This document shows, piece by piece, positions 50,641 to 63,710 of a stretch of 64,000 nt of DNA. Source of the stretch: Isoetes taiwanensis. Taxonomy: Eukaryota > Streptophyta > Lycopodiopsida > Isoetales > Isoetaceae. The stretch spans positions 11,667,426 through 11,731,425 of the forward strand of contig JAJEKV010000036.1 in the NCBI GenBank assembly GCA_021234155.1, given 5' to 3'. The position numbers were made by a program, and so were the translations under genes. The notes below the pieces were generated by a model. The model worked only from the letters and a program-made list of their open reading frames with translations, ran no database searches and was not told the DNA's origin. Every line of letters begins with the position of its first letter. Within the stretch, counting starts at the first letter, position 1.

Positions 50641-53180
50641 AATAGGAAAAGCTTACACTCACATGCTTGCACAAAATCCTTAACAAGTGTACATTATAGT
50701 AATATAATAGCATAATTAGGAGCCACGCAATTAAGGCAAAATGTAAAAACCTCTATTCATGCCGTGATGCGCTCCTATCCATTTGTTGCCATCTCTTCTA
50801 TTGGTCCGTGAGTAGCACAACACATTAGTTCAATTAATAAACTATAGTTTTAAGGGTCCATCCCCTTTATATTTAATTTAACCTACATGAATGCAACATT
50901 TTCCCGACATAGGGGGACGGTGCTTCCCTCATAATGGTCGTGGGAAGATATATCCTATCATGCTTAAAATGAATGCATGTCTAATGCCTAGTCCCTTTAT
51001 CACCCCTGGCATAGGAGGTGGCTTATCCTCCATAATAGCCATAGACTCCAGGTTATCATACATCCTACTCATAATCTATACTCTAGGATGAATGCATGCA
51101 CTCTCATTTCTCTCCAATCCTGCTGGAAGGGGGGCCCCGATCCATCCTGGGCCTTTAAGTTTGAAATAGATTTAATATCTAGATATGTTCTAATTTTAGA
51201 AAAGGCAGATAGTATAAAAAAGGGCAAATGGGAAACGTCATAACTCAGTGGGCAGTCGTCAGAATGAAGCTATCTTGAGCATTTTGGAAAGCCCTCGGAG
51301 CTAGTTTCAGATGGGGTGGCATCGCTCTAACTCTTTACAGTTGACGAGATATCGTAAAAAAGGTGAACATGAGTCAAATAAGACTGCAGTGGAAGATCCT
51401 TTGATGTGTTAACCGGAGCTGGAAGCTGGAAGCCTTGGAGTCTGTGATGGATTGTGTTCATTTGCTTGTTGCAGTTTTGATGGTGTTTGGAATTCCGTTG
51501 TTGAAGGATGTTGCTTGTGGTTCGAGTTCTGATCAAAAGGCATGTTAAACCAGCGATCCAAAAAAAATAACCTAATTTTTTGGTGTGTCTAACTTCGGTG
51601 TTTGAACAAGACTCGTAACAATCTTACGAGAAGTATTTTAGAACCGCCTATTCTTCTTCATCTTTATCAATCCGATCTTGCTTTGCCATTCCGCCTATCT
51701 TCAACAACCTCAACAACCCTTACGCAATACCTTTTAAAGTTTTGCCTCGATGTTAAGTAAAGAAGAACTTTTTGCCTTTAAAACCATTATATGTCTTATA
51801 ACCTAGTTAGTTAGCGTTTAAGGTTGTTATACCATAGACCCAAGTTTGATTAGAACCTATGTTTTGCTTGGAAATTCTATTTTAACCCAAGTTTTAACAT
51901 TTCTTTCTAGATTTATCATACGGTGTTTGTTTTCCTTTTAGATTATACCTTGTTGAATTGCTGTTCTATTTTTCCTTTAAGTTCATGTTTTGTTCTTGTG
52001 ACTTGTATGCCCATAAGTAGAATAATTATAATAAGATAAGAATTAACTGCATGGACCCGCCCCTTTATCGATGCCGAAGGGATCCAGGCAGAAGAGCAAC
52101 GTGCATACCAGGTGATTGGTATGTAAGCATATATCGTGTCACGAATGATATATTAGTGAACCTGTGTGAGGGATTGATCATCCCTGAACAATATTAACTG
52201 ATAAAGTTGTGTTGTGATTATGTGTTTATTTTTTTCCCATATTACTTGGTCAAGGTGATGGTTACCCACTTAGTCCTCCCTCGAACTAACCACATCTCTC
52301 CTTTCTTGTTTCATACGATGGCGTTGAAAGCTAAGTGGTCGCCGTTAGGGAAGTGGGGATGTGGATAGTTTGAAATGTGACTCGAAAGTATTGGGTTAAA
52401 GATGTTTGTTACTAAAAGTTCTTCCGATGATTGAAAGGTATTTATATTTGAATCCCAATTATTTTGTCTTGTTTGATTTCAAGTGTTAAACATGCTAAAA
52501 GCGTGCACACATACCATGGAATCCCATAGATAATCTCTATCAACGTATTCTATCCTAGTACACCGAAGTCTACCTGCAGACATGACCAACCCATGTCAAT
52601 AGATAGTACCTTTCTCGGCTCTTAGCCATATGCCAATTGCTAACATGATCATGTAGGCCAGAGGCCATTAAAAAAAAATGGGGGAAAGAAAGTTTGCCAC
52701 TCTAAATAATGCTCTGAGTACACATTTACTAGTAATATAACAAATTGAACTAGAGGGTTTATTTTGTAAAAGTCATCCATACAAGAGGAACACAGTCATT
52801 GAGATTTTCATAGAACATCATCAAGATACATGAACAGAGTACAAGTGCCATGACTGATGCATATATCCTTCAATTCGGTGGGAGGGGAGGAAGAGCTTTT
52901 ACTACAATTAGTAGGAGTCAGCTGGTCATCTATTAATTTCATCATTTGGGTCGGCAGATATTTGAACATGTAGCATATGACTAAAGCAATTGAAGGCTGA
53001 TAATAATGCCACACATGTATTCATCTTCTACCTGAAATCACTTGTGTGGTCAAGGTGTCAATAGAAGAAGCTAACTATAAAAATGTGCACAGAACTGCCT
53101 AAATAGCCATATCTTGATTCCTTGGGGACTGAGTGGATATCAAACCTATTTCTATATGTCTTGACAAGGGATAGTATTCG
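50641..53180. other. No gene seen
   Basis: Contains the right copy of the 62-bp direct repeat (50685-50745). The remainder shows no recognisable coding content in six frames. Confidence 0.5.
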
Positions 53181-54465
53181 CAACTCATAGATGCCACTAA
53201 AATATAAACAAACATTCACAAAATGTAACATTCCTAGGATGGATCCTATGACACAATCAAGTAGTGGTGCTTCTCATTTAGCTTTCAAACTCCACATGGC
53301 AATTTGGCCCCTATTTTGCACGCACAAATGCATGAAGGTGAACTTGCTCAAGTCCAAATGCATGGTAAGTGGCAGATCCTTGAGACCGTGACTTTTCTAT
53401 CAAAGTGAACAGCTTGAATTGGTTCATGTCTATAAATATCTAGGGTTGTATGCTCAAATTACAGCTGGAAGACTTGCATTGAAAAACGCATTGCTGGTGG
53501 AAAACGTGCCCTCAGACGGCATGTTGCAAAAGGTGCCATAAGGCCGACCGACGGCATGGAAGCTCCAAAAAATGCTCTTCAAGACGACGGGTACAAACTG
53601 TATTGTTGTATGGCTGCCCAATTTGGGGACCATCTATATCGTAAGGTGATGTGGGAGAAAATAGAAGGAGTTCTTAAACTTTTCCTTCTGAAAAGCTTGG
53701 GATAAAAAAACAAATGCCATATGTGATGATTCTAGTGGAGATGGGGATGCTCCCTTGGAGGCTGAAGCCATGTGCCTAACACTTTCATATGTCAACAAGA
53801 TCAGTAGCTTAGAGGAGATTTAATTTCCTTATTTGGCATTAAAAACCTCTAGCAGCCAAGGGTGGTTTGAGAAGTAAAAAGTGGTTGCAAAGATGGGGAC
53901 TAGAAGAACATGATTGGCCTAACATGCATGAGGGATTCGTGATTGATTCTGCAGACCAAAGGTCATTGAGAAACTATGGCAAGAGAAAGGGGCAAAGATG
54001 GAATTTTATCAAAGCAGAGATTAACCTAATGATAATATATGCGAACAAGATTATCTCAAAAATAGCTCCTCATGCCAGAAAGTCATTGCAAGATATCGGC
54101 TCAGCTCTCACTACCGGAGAATCTAAAACAGGTAGATGGATGAGAATAGCTTAGAGAAGAGCTGCTCGCTTGTTTTGTGAAGGCGGCCATATTGAGGATG
54201 AAGAACAGGTCCTTCTTAAATGTACACAATATGCTCAAATAAGAACGAGACATGCGGGTTGAACACTCTAACCTTTTTCTCTTTTATGGCAGATGGATCC
54301 CACTCAGCCTTGGAGCATTCATATCAGAAGTAGATAAACATCATTCCTTTATGCTAAAAGTCTTCAAATAAAACTTGATACTTTGTTGTACTTCAGCTTC
54401 ATGACCTTTTTGGGTCTTAAGAAGCTCGATTTAATCAATTATTATTATTATTATTATTATTTACA
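53181..54465 (+). mobile_element. LINE G: RT end, thumb and zinc-knuckle, 3' terminus
   Basis: Reads MKVNLLKSKCMV (about 53330), VHVYKYLGLYAQ (about 53425), PLEAEAMCLTLSYVNKISSL (about 53750), SQGWFEK and KWLQRWGLEEHDW, then CEGGHIEDEEQVLLKC (about 54177) with the Cys/His end. The tail is an (ATT)n run at 54440-54462. It is the C-terminal half of ORF2 only, with several stops. The domain order is the same as LINE C and LINE D. Confidence 0.87.
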
Positions 54466-55329
54466 TATTGAGAATGTTTGAAAATATTAATAAACGTGTT
54501 CGAACTAGACCATCATCGAGAGCATGATGGAAATGAAAAAAACAAGATAAAGTATGATCCATCCACTGCCTAAGCGAGGTAAAGGTGAAAAAAAACCTAA
54601 CGACTGCTTCTCATCGGGCTGAAAAACCCTACCCTTGTGGGTTTTCGAGGAAAACCCTAATGAGAAATGATCGCCAATGCTCGAGGAGATGCCCGCATCC
54701 CGAAACCAAATGGAGACAACTTGAATACGTTGTGCTAAGCAAAAGTTGAAGCATAAAGGTTGAAGCTTCGATCACTAGCATACACTAGCCGAGAAATGCT
54801 TTAAAGTAAACACAATGGCAAGGCATCCCCGAAAAAGGAGCTCTTCGGCGCCCTCCCGACAACGGTAGAGATCTTCACAAAGTAACTTCATGGAAAAAAG
54901 ACTGAGAAGGAGAATGGCTTTTTCGAACGCTAGAGCTACAAGCCATGACTCGTACAAAACGCAATAGTATCTAGAGAATAATAAAGCTCTGAGGCTCCAG
55001 AGCCACCCGAGAAAGAAATATCAGCCAACCAATCAAGAACCGTCCGCGGAAGTGACCATCGCAAGGAAAAAATATCATACTAGTGTGGCCTCGAGGCTAC
55101 AACATCTACGTCGAGAGAATGAATAAGAAAAACGCCTCAAGGCTATAGTGCCGGTGAAAGAGTGAAATAATAAGTAATCATCGGAGGTTGGAAAAAAAAT
55201 GAAACATAAAACACATGCATTTGCAAGAACACTTAAAAGGGACCAAGGGATGTCGAGGTCGCAGAGTGACCCGAAGATCTACTATAATTTCTTATGGATA
55301 TGCATTGAATTCCCCAGCGTAAAGCAAGT
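54466..55329. other. No gene seen
   Basis: A short inverted motif near 54618-54660 pairs gaaaaaccctacccttgtgg with gttttcgaggaaaaccc. Nothing codes for a known domain. Confidence 0.45.
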
Positions 55330-55625
55330 TAATGGATGTTGTTAACTTAAGGTACAAAGCAAGATTGGTGGCTCATGGATTTACTCAAAAAGATGGTAAG
55401 GACCTCTGAGAATACTTTTCCCCTATTGTTAAGATAACAAGTTTGCGAGCTTGATTGCTCTTTAGCAAATTGAACATGATTTAGAGCTCGATCATGGATG
55501 AAACAACTTTTCTAAATGGGGATTTAGAGGAGGAAATCTATCACGAACAGCCATTGGGTTTTAGGTGCAAAGGTAATAAAGTTTGTAAGTTGAAAAATGC
55601 GAAGATATGGTCCTCGACAGCGGCT
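55330..55625 (+). pseudogene. Ty1/copia reverse-transcriptase fragment
   Basis: Reads RYKARLVAHGFTQKDGKDL, stop, EYFSPIVKITSLRA, stop, then ETTFLNGDLEEEIYHEQPLG and GNKVCKLKNA. This is the conserved start of the copia RT (KARLVAxGFxQ, FSPVxKxxSxR, TFLNGxLxEExxxxQPxGF). In-frame stops and the missing YVDD half show it is dead. Confidence 0.9.
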
Positions 55626-56257
55626 AGAGAATGTATGCATAAATAGCTATCCATTGTCCCAGGATTTGAAAAGCCGGAAAGCAAAAAAGTAATTTGGACA
55701 TAAAAAAAAAAAAAAACAAAATGGCGATTTTGCATCATTAGAATTGTGTGTTGATGACCGCGATTCACGAACACTAGTTATGCAAAAGTTTTGGATTTTG
55801 AAAGCTAGATTTTGAGATGAGCCATCTTGGTACATTTAAAAAACTTTGGGCGAAAGCCGAATATTGGTTTCAACACGTGCAAGGCATTAAAAGTCTTTGG
55901 ATAAATTTTTTAATAAGAGAATGCAAACAAATGCTAACTCCTTTTGGTTAAAAAACAAATATTATTGTTTTTGTTGTGAATTTATTGAGCAGATATCTAA
56001 ATTATCGGGTAGCATCTTTTTTAGCTAATATTGATACAACAAACAAGACTTCTCACATGCCGGTGTTTAGTGATGTTGTGCAAAAGTTTCACCATGATGT
56101 GTGACGGTTTGAGTGGATGTTGGCAAATGCATGCGATGTTTCACCATGATGTGTGGATATAGTGGCAGCATGATCAATGGGACCAGCCAATGGCTCCTAT
56201 TTGCTTAACATTCAATTGCTGTTAAGTATCAATAGCAGATGCAAATGGTGGCAGAAG
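55626..56257. other. No gene seen; left border of repeat copy B
   Basis: Follows the copia scrap and may contain degraded copia DNA. Repeat copy B is traceable from 56258, the position equal to window base 1, so the real left boundary may lie earlier than can be tested here. Confidence 0.5.
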
Positions 56258-56996
56258 AGTTCAATTAGTCCACCATTGGCAGCGCAGATTGTTTGAGAGT
56301 TAACTTATACCCCATAGTTTAGAAACATGGGGTCTGAGCAGATGAGTCAGCATTTGACACAAGCATTAAGAATTTGGCATCTCGGTTCTAATGTTATATA
56401 AAGCATCCAAAAGTTGTCTATAAGGAAAATTGATAAAGAACTTGCAAGGAGCAGCTGATCAGTCTTGTAAGAGAAAAATTGCCTGTTGAAGTTCTAGAAT
56501 TGCAGTTTACTGATTTCTTTCTTTCTATTGTCAGACCACTTATCTTTTCTTCTTCTCAAGGTAACAGCACCATTAGCATATCCAACATCTCAAAATGGAT
56601 GTGCTTTTTTCCATTTATTCTCAAACCTGTAAACCAAAATGCACTTCCTACATGTTATAATGATAATTAACAGGAATGTACCTGGCATAAATACTCTGCT
56701 TCAAAGAGATAGACAGGATAAAAAAATGGCAGTATTTAAATACACTTTCTCAAAGAGATAAACAGGATAAAAAATACAGTGCTTAAATACCCTTCTAAAA
56801 AGAGATTCCTTTAGTTGTCAATCAACTGTCAACCTACCAATTTTACAGTTTGCCTTTTTGTCCTTTTGTAACCAATAAAACCTCTTCATACTATCTTACA
56901 ACATGACTATGAGAGAAAAAATAGAAAAGACCAGGTCAACGTGCAAAACATCCTGAATGCAGAAACATAAATTATTCCAGCTGCTTATGTATTGGT

Positions 56997-58166
56997 CTAT
57001 ACTGGAGGTGGATATGTCTTAGCTTGTTGTTTAACCTTTCGCTTATATTCATCGGGATCCTGCAGCCACAAGAAAAGAATCACACCAGTGATAGCTAGAA
57101 AATACCAAAGATTACACTTGCATACCTGAATAAAAAGGTGATAAGCCTCTGTTTGAGCCGGATCTGCAGGACGGTGCATCTAGAAGTTCTTGATTCCAAC
57201 AAGGATTTGTTTCACTGTAATAGCTGGCCTCCAGCCCTGAGAAAATCTTATAACATTGAAACCAGAAGAGAAAGAAAAAAACAAAATATGACCATCTCAA
57301 TAAAGTTGGAGCCTTTTACTCACCGAATCCTCATTAAGAATTGAGAGGCAGACTGTTCCAGAAGGATATACATTAGGATGGAAAAAGCCTGCAGGAACTT
57401 GCACTTTGGAGGTTTACTAGGATAATCTTCAGTGAAATGAATAGCAAGAGGAAAATAACCTCCTTCCCAATCAGTCTAGAGTAGCAATAAAACATCATCA
57501 GAAAGTAAAGCAGGGCATAGAAAATAATATATTCCACACTACATCGACATGCATATTGACAGCAGTTGGCTATTTTATCAAATAACCAAACTCGTAGCCA
57601 ATCATTATGCCACATTAAATCCTTTTCTTTGCTCAAAAAGAATGCTAGGTTAAGATACTTACCCCAGCCTTTCCTGGTAAGATGCACTGCCAAATCATCA
57701 GGTTCACAGATCCATCAGGTTGAGTATCTGGTCTGGCCACAAATCCCTGCAGGATCATACGAATATCAATAATTTTCAACAAATGTGCTCAAGACTTAGA
57801 AAACAGGATTATATTGACAAAGCCCGTGCTAACAGAATAAAGAAAATATTAGGAATGAACAGAAACTTCTACTTCCCCTTCTAGTCTAACCGAAAGGCCT
57901 TTATCAAACGTTTTGAAGCAATTAAAAGTCTTGATGACAGTAAGGCCACAACTGAGAACCAAGTTACCCTCGTAAAGAAAGGCCTCAGATGCAAACTACT
58001 TAAGTTACAATTAAAAAGAGAAATCAACCTAAAAGTTACAGGAAGAGAGAACTCTGGCTCCAACTAAACAGAAAGGGGAAAACGGTGAGACGCTTACATG
58101 GGGATGATTCTTGCGCCATGCCTTGCGTTCTTCTGCCAAGCGACCTCTTGCAATACCGCCGGACAT
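56997..58166 (-). pseudogene. SCE1: SCE1 copy B with frame-disrupting indels
   Basis: Exons by alignment to copy A: 58098-58166, 57663-57746, 57324-57475, 57126-57236 and 56997-57059. Splice sites are conserved. Exon 3 lacks one base in the AGF codons (gcaggaac against gcagggaac). Exon 4 lacks one base after GIQ and two more just before PADPAQ, so an in-frame TAG appears after GIKNF. As printed it cannot encode the enzyme. The three changes lie within 270 bp, while introns and flanks are almost unchanged. This fits either a recent pseudogene or uncorrected sequence errors. Confidence 0.88.
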
Positions 58167-59065
58167 TGCTAAGTAAGAAAAGAAAGCTTGCAAAAATCTG
58201 CGGGTTGTGAGAACAAACTATGCATAGCTGCGATGCAGTAATTTTTCAAATTATGATTTATATCCTTGGAAATAGTCTAAAAGGGCAAGAAATAATAAAA
58301 TTATAATGCTGGGGAGTCGAGGCAATCCAAGGTGCCGTAGTAAAATGATGTTTTTAGTAAATGCTAGTCCTTTGGGTTATGAGTTGGGACATTTAGGGAC
58401 CGTGTGTATGTCCCAGTAAGGTTTGATGTAGATGTTTATAAGATTTTGGCCAAAGGTTGGGTTGAGTTTTTTTTATGGTTCGGATTTGGCTTTTTTTTTT
58501 TATTTTGTTAGTGGTTAATTTTAGTGGTGAGCAAGTTTTGCTTTTTCTGGTCGCGGCCCGCAGGGGCGGCGATTGATGCATCAACGGTGAACAACGGTGG
58601 CTTGGTTGAACAAGAGGGTTGCTTGAAGAGGGCTTCCTTGAAAAGTTTTTGCTGAGCAGCGGCTAGGGCTTGAACGAACCAAGCTTGAACCAGGAGAACC
58701 AAAACGAACCAAGCTTGAACCAGGGGAACCAAGCTTGAACCAGGATTGAATCGTGCAATTACAAATACAATTGTGATGCCGACTTTGGTCAGGCAGGAGG
58801 TTTCGATGCTGTTGTAGGCATCCCGACTCTGGTCTGGAGGAGGTTTCCGGTGTTTGCTGTGGGCGGGATGCATTGCAGATAGACATTCATTTCATGGATT
58901 TTGTGTATCGGTTGTGTTTCAATGGTTTTAATGCCATGTATTTTATTTTTTACAATGGTCATTTAATAAAAAACAAAAAAAGGTTACACTTAGCGATAAG
59001 GTTACCTTGCCAATAGGATGTTGCCTTGTGGTACGACTTTGAAAAGTGGTGGGAAGTGACTAAGA

Positions 59066-59164
59066 GGAGGCTAACCCTCCCTTGAGGGGGGATTATGGCA
59101 AATAACCCTCGAGGCCGGCCGAGAGGGTTATTTTGCCATGATCCCAGAGGGGAGGGTTGGCCCC
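59066..59164. repeat. Palindrome, copy B of 2807-2906
   Basis: Same centre ggccggcc at 59113-59120. The outer parts of the arms carry small indels relative to copy A, so pairing is slightly poorer. Confidence 0.85.
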
Positions 59165-60339
59165 TTAATCAACGGGTCCGGTAGGTTAAAACTTGGTATG
59201 TGTGCCGAAACGTAGATGCAAGATGGAGAGAAATGTGATGCGATGAGGAAGCTTTAAGAGCAAAAGCTTCAAGTCCTTGCAAAAAGCTTAGATGTTGTCG
59301 GATTGGGAAGCTCTCTTAAGGGAGGTAACCAAAGGCCCGAGCATGTTTTTCTAACGTAAATAGGCTATTGCGTAAACAAGAAAGAAATGGTAGAAACACG
59401 CCATGCAATTTTCGAAAAGATCCTTCAACGATGGGGCTTTTGCCCCAAATTGCTCCAACGTGGGGAAGGAAGCACGATCCATTCCGATATCCGTAGAAGT
59501 CTAATTAATGCCTATGGTCCGCAAAGATTCTTCAAAAAAAAAAAAAAAGGATCTCAAGATCTCGGAAAGCAATAGAGCCATTGAACCGCTTGCCATGTTC
59601 TAAAAAGCTTAGATCCTCGCTACATTTAGGCTCGGGGGTTATCGCGAGCCTTTGCGCTTTCTACCATGGTCGCGATCGATAAAAAAGAAAACCATCCTGA
59701 TTATTTTCTCGCTATTCGCAAATTGATGTCGAACAGAGGCACAACAAACATACCTATGCGTGGATGTTAGAAGGAAGGAAGGAAGGAAGGAAGTTTATTT
59801 TAACGCCCAACCACTGCACTGTAATATTCTGGGTGAAGAGAAGAATATTCCAAAAGTTACATATTATAACCTTGTTTTGATCGGACGGGTGGGGAACGGT
59901 TGGATCGAAAGTTAACCTACAAGGACCAAATGGTTAAGGTAATACTTTTAGTGGATGTTAGTCCTTTGTGTAGCAATTAAGAGGTTGTGTATAGGGAAAT
60001 GGCCCTCTTAGTCAATTTTAGGCCCCGAAAAAGGCTCAAGTCATAGGGTTTAAGGGCATTTACTTTGCTAGAAAAATGATCTAGAGGCAATGTGAAGGGC
60101 GGTGTGGCTATTCTCAACTATAGATTGTTGTCACGCGGGACATTTGGGATTATGTTTGTTGCGTAATGTGGATCAGCCAAAATGAAAACTATAAAGTACA
60201 ACAACCGCAAGAGAGATTCGCAAAAAAGAAATATTAACACGCCACAATGTCATTCGCCGTAAGGATGAAAATAGTTTGGCTGAAAATAGTTTGGGACATC
60301 TATGGGTGTTGCCTTATGGTATGACGAAAAAGTACTTTT

Positions 60340-61390
60340 TTATGCCGCCACATGCTCCAAATCTTTTTTATCTCTCGTCAGATACCTGAGAGAGATAATT
60401 TTTATACAAGATCTCATGAGAGACAACTAAAGATTATTATCTCTCATTGCTTAACAAAACAGTTAGATCTTAAAAAATAAAGGCTAAAGAAGCTAAGGCA
60501 AAGATGGCTATGCCATTGTCGTGGAAGCAAAGAAGTTGAATCACAAGGAAGCAAGCAAAGAAATAATCTATGGCAAAGGAAGCGTATAACTCACGTAAAA
60601 AATAGAAGCAGTTCGACTCATAGCTGGCTTTTCTCACAGAAAAAGGGCAATTCACACATTCATTGTAGACAGGATGAAAAACAATGCCGCTTCTTCAGGC
60701 ATGCAGATTCAAGCCTGTTCAAGCAGATTCAATCCCGCGCACATTCAAACCCTTTCAAGCCCTATTTGATCTATTTTGTTTTAAGCCATGTTCGATCCAA
60801 TTTGTTTTTAAACTCATCTCAAAGATGGGCTTTTTATATTCGAAAAAGAAATAGGCATCTTCATTTTGCCACAGCTTTCCTCCATTATTTTCATCCTCTT
60901 TGGATATGGACTCAGATCCAAAAGAGGGCAAGTGCAAAACCTGAAGAGATACTTTGATTTTGATATTTCATAGCTTTAGAAAGCAGCAAATATATCTTTA
61001 GTTGAATTCGCCCTTCCCTTTTGTGAAAGAGCATCTTCTGCTTCAATACTCAAACAAATAGATTTTATTATGAACAAAAACAACTAAATTATTTCTAACA
61101 ATATCCTCATGATCCCACCAAGGCATGGAATTAAACACCAAAGTTGGAACCTCCAATCTTGAAGCATGAACAAACCAAGCTCAAAGCACAAACATTCGAC
61201 AGACACAAATTTTACTGACGAGATTTTTTTTTTAGGAGGCCTTCCTTAACATCTAATAAACAATGAAAACGCCCCTAACAATAATTAGGGGCAACCATCT
61301 CTCGTGGGGAGTAAAAATTTATCTCTTTCCCTATCTCTCATCACCTCCCATCTCTCATTATCTCTCATTTTATCTCGTCATGCATGTGGC
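60340..61390. mobile_element. Copy B of the TCTC-bounded segment
   Basis: Counterpart of 4075-5128, with the tatctctc-rich right end and gcatgtggcc near 61381-61390. The left ggccacatgc is altered to gccacatgc. Many small differences from copy A are present. Confidence 0.4.
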
Positions 61391-62723
61391 CAATGCCCCT
61401 TTTGTTCAACAAGTTGTAAATTTTGCTATTGGGAAAGATAATATTGAATCAGATCATGAGCCTCTTTTCTTTGACCTTTGCATTGCCGGGTTTGCCTAAG
61501 CATCAAAGTTGTGTCACAAGCACTCCTTAAACCTATTATGAGGTATGATAAATCGGATATGTACAAAGCCTGTTAGAGAAAAATGCCTCTACTATCACAT
61601 GGCTAACTAATGCGACAGTAACTCGTGCATGCCCTTACTCGATGGTTCTTGAATCGCTAATACATGTTTTGTGTTGCACAGGCAGAGAATGGGGCTGCCT
61701 TGCAATGGTTGGTTTGATTATGAATGCAGGATGCAAAGAAGACAATTTAAATTAGCAAAGGGGGATGCTAAGGCCTTGGCAAGAAGGGAGTACATCGTAA
61801 TGGTTAAGAGGGAGAAACGGCTTATTTGCGTAAGAAACATGAGCGTATGGTCACGTAATTATTGGCATATCCAAGAAGTTTTGGAATAGATTGAAACCTT
61901 CCCAAAAATCGAAAGTACAATAGTAGAGGTTGGTGCTTTGATGAATCATATTAAACATCTCTATCATGTGCCGTGTGGACACAAAATGGATGGGGCATAT
62001 GAGGAGGGCTTCTGCTTTCTCCTTAGAGGACGGCATGATGGGCTCCAAAGATTATCCAATGGTAAGGTAGCAGATTCAAAGGGCTTATGGCTGAAATGTT
62101 TAAATGTATGGTAGAAGTCTTGGTAAAGTTGTGCAATGTCGCCTTGTTTGAAGGCTTCTCACGCACGGAAATGAATAGGGTGGTCCCTCTTCATAAGGCG
62201 TGTGATGAGTCTGATCCAAATAACTACCGTATGATTATGATATGTAGTTTTATGCCAAGCTTTTTTGCTAACACGCTGAACGCTAAAATAAGCATATGGT
62301 CCGAGGTTCATAATGTGAGAGCAACAGAGCCCGGGTTTTAGGGGCTTAGGAGGTCTACAACAGATCATTTGGTTACCATGAGAGCCATGATGGATTCAAA
62401 GTGGGGTTGGTAAGAAAAACCTTTATATGCATTGTTTGTTGATTTTCTAAAGCTTTTGATATGGTTGGAAGAGGACATTTGTGGGATAGAATGTCAGCTC
62501 TTGGTGTGCCTGTTGAGTATACGCATGCAGTGGCCAAACTTTATGATAAAGTATTGGTCCAGCTTTCTTTCCCATACACCAGTGATGAGTATGTTGAAAG
62601 CAATATGGGGGTTAAGCAGGCTGCCCACTATCGCCTACACTTTTGGTTTGTTCATAGACCAACCGGAGGATTGATCCGTCAAAATGGTGGTGATGGAATG
62701 CCTCCATATAGGTATGTTCTTCC
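61391..62723 (+). pseudogene. LINE ORF2 fragment, copy B, frame broken many times
   Basis: Aligns along its whole length to 5129-6468, but the 487-codon frame of copy A is split into at least five frames (for example 61671-61889, 62087-62341 and 62461-62943). The RT FDMVGRGHLWDRMSALGVPV segment is still readable. The QGCPLSP motif is lost to one-base deletions near 62619. Confidence 0.88.
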
Positions 62724-63058
62724 GCAAAAGAGATTATTCAATGGTGTCCGAACGGGATTCGGCGGCCATATGGTCTTGTATGGCAAAGAAAAATGTTGTC
62801 AATGTCCTTGGTATACTCGGCCTACCCATTTTGAAGTCCAAGTTTGTCTGGGGAAATGGAAGGGTCGAGCATGTGTCAGACCTCGATCCGGCCATCACGA
62901 AGGGGAAGCCTATTATGGTGAAAAGGCTGGAAAGAGTTTATGAAGCATACCAGAATTTTAACAAACACAACACGCTAATCATAGACGACTCCACCTACAA
63001 GTGCTATCAGAACTCGGACAATACGGGTGCTATCAAAACTTTGGGACTTTTATATTAG
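62724..63058 (+). pseudogene. FCP1/NIF-type phosphatase fragment, copy B
   Basis: Same as 6469-6807 from the codons for IWSCMAKK onward, including NTLIIDDSTYK and the stop. The first 20 codons carry changes (cgaagtggcc becomes cggcggcc), which break the frame at the LINE side. Confidence 0.7.
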
Positions 63059-63710
63059 ATGGAGCAATTGGGTGTAGCAGATTGGAGATTTAATGGATCA
63101 GTGCGCGTTATATTTGACGAGACATATTACTTTGCATGCTTGAGATTAGATACTAAACTAAATATAAATCATAAACTAAAGAAAACTAAAAACTAAGAGC
63201 CAAAGAGGAGATGGTAGCAGATATGGCTTCTTTATCTTTTTTGCAGAGGGACCCATCTTCTTGATCTTTTTAATGTTTTGAGCTAAGATTGCCCTAGAAA
63301 TATATTCCACCGAATTCTTTTCACAATAATTGATGCAGACCTTTCCAAAATCCCCTATGATCAAATCATGTTGGTAGCGCTCAAATTTCTATCTCAGTGA
63401 ATTCTCATTACAGGCAAATCTATACAAATGCATGATCTTATGTAAAATTTGTTAAAAAGTAACTTTCTAGTGATCCTTTTGTAAATCTTTGTTAAAGGAA
63501 AAGTTCCTACTGAATTTTGTAGCAGAAGGGCCAATCCGGCTCAAATTTCTATAATCCTAATGGTTTTGTGAACGTAAGGCTTTTTTCCTATTTAAAAAAA
63601 AATGTTTGTTATACATCAGATTCTCACCCATCACTGCAACAGTGTTGTAGTAATCGATGTGCCCTTGCTTTATCGCCCCGTTGCATCATTTCTATTAGCG
63701 AGCAATCCCA
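63059..63710. other. No gene seen (copy of 6808-7440)
   Basis: Identical to copy A as far as about 63600, then altered in 63610-63750 (for example tacatcagattctc against tacactgtatctc). The copy regains identity after that. Confidence 0.6.
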
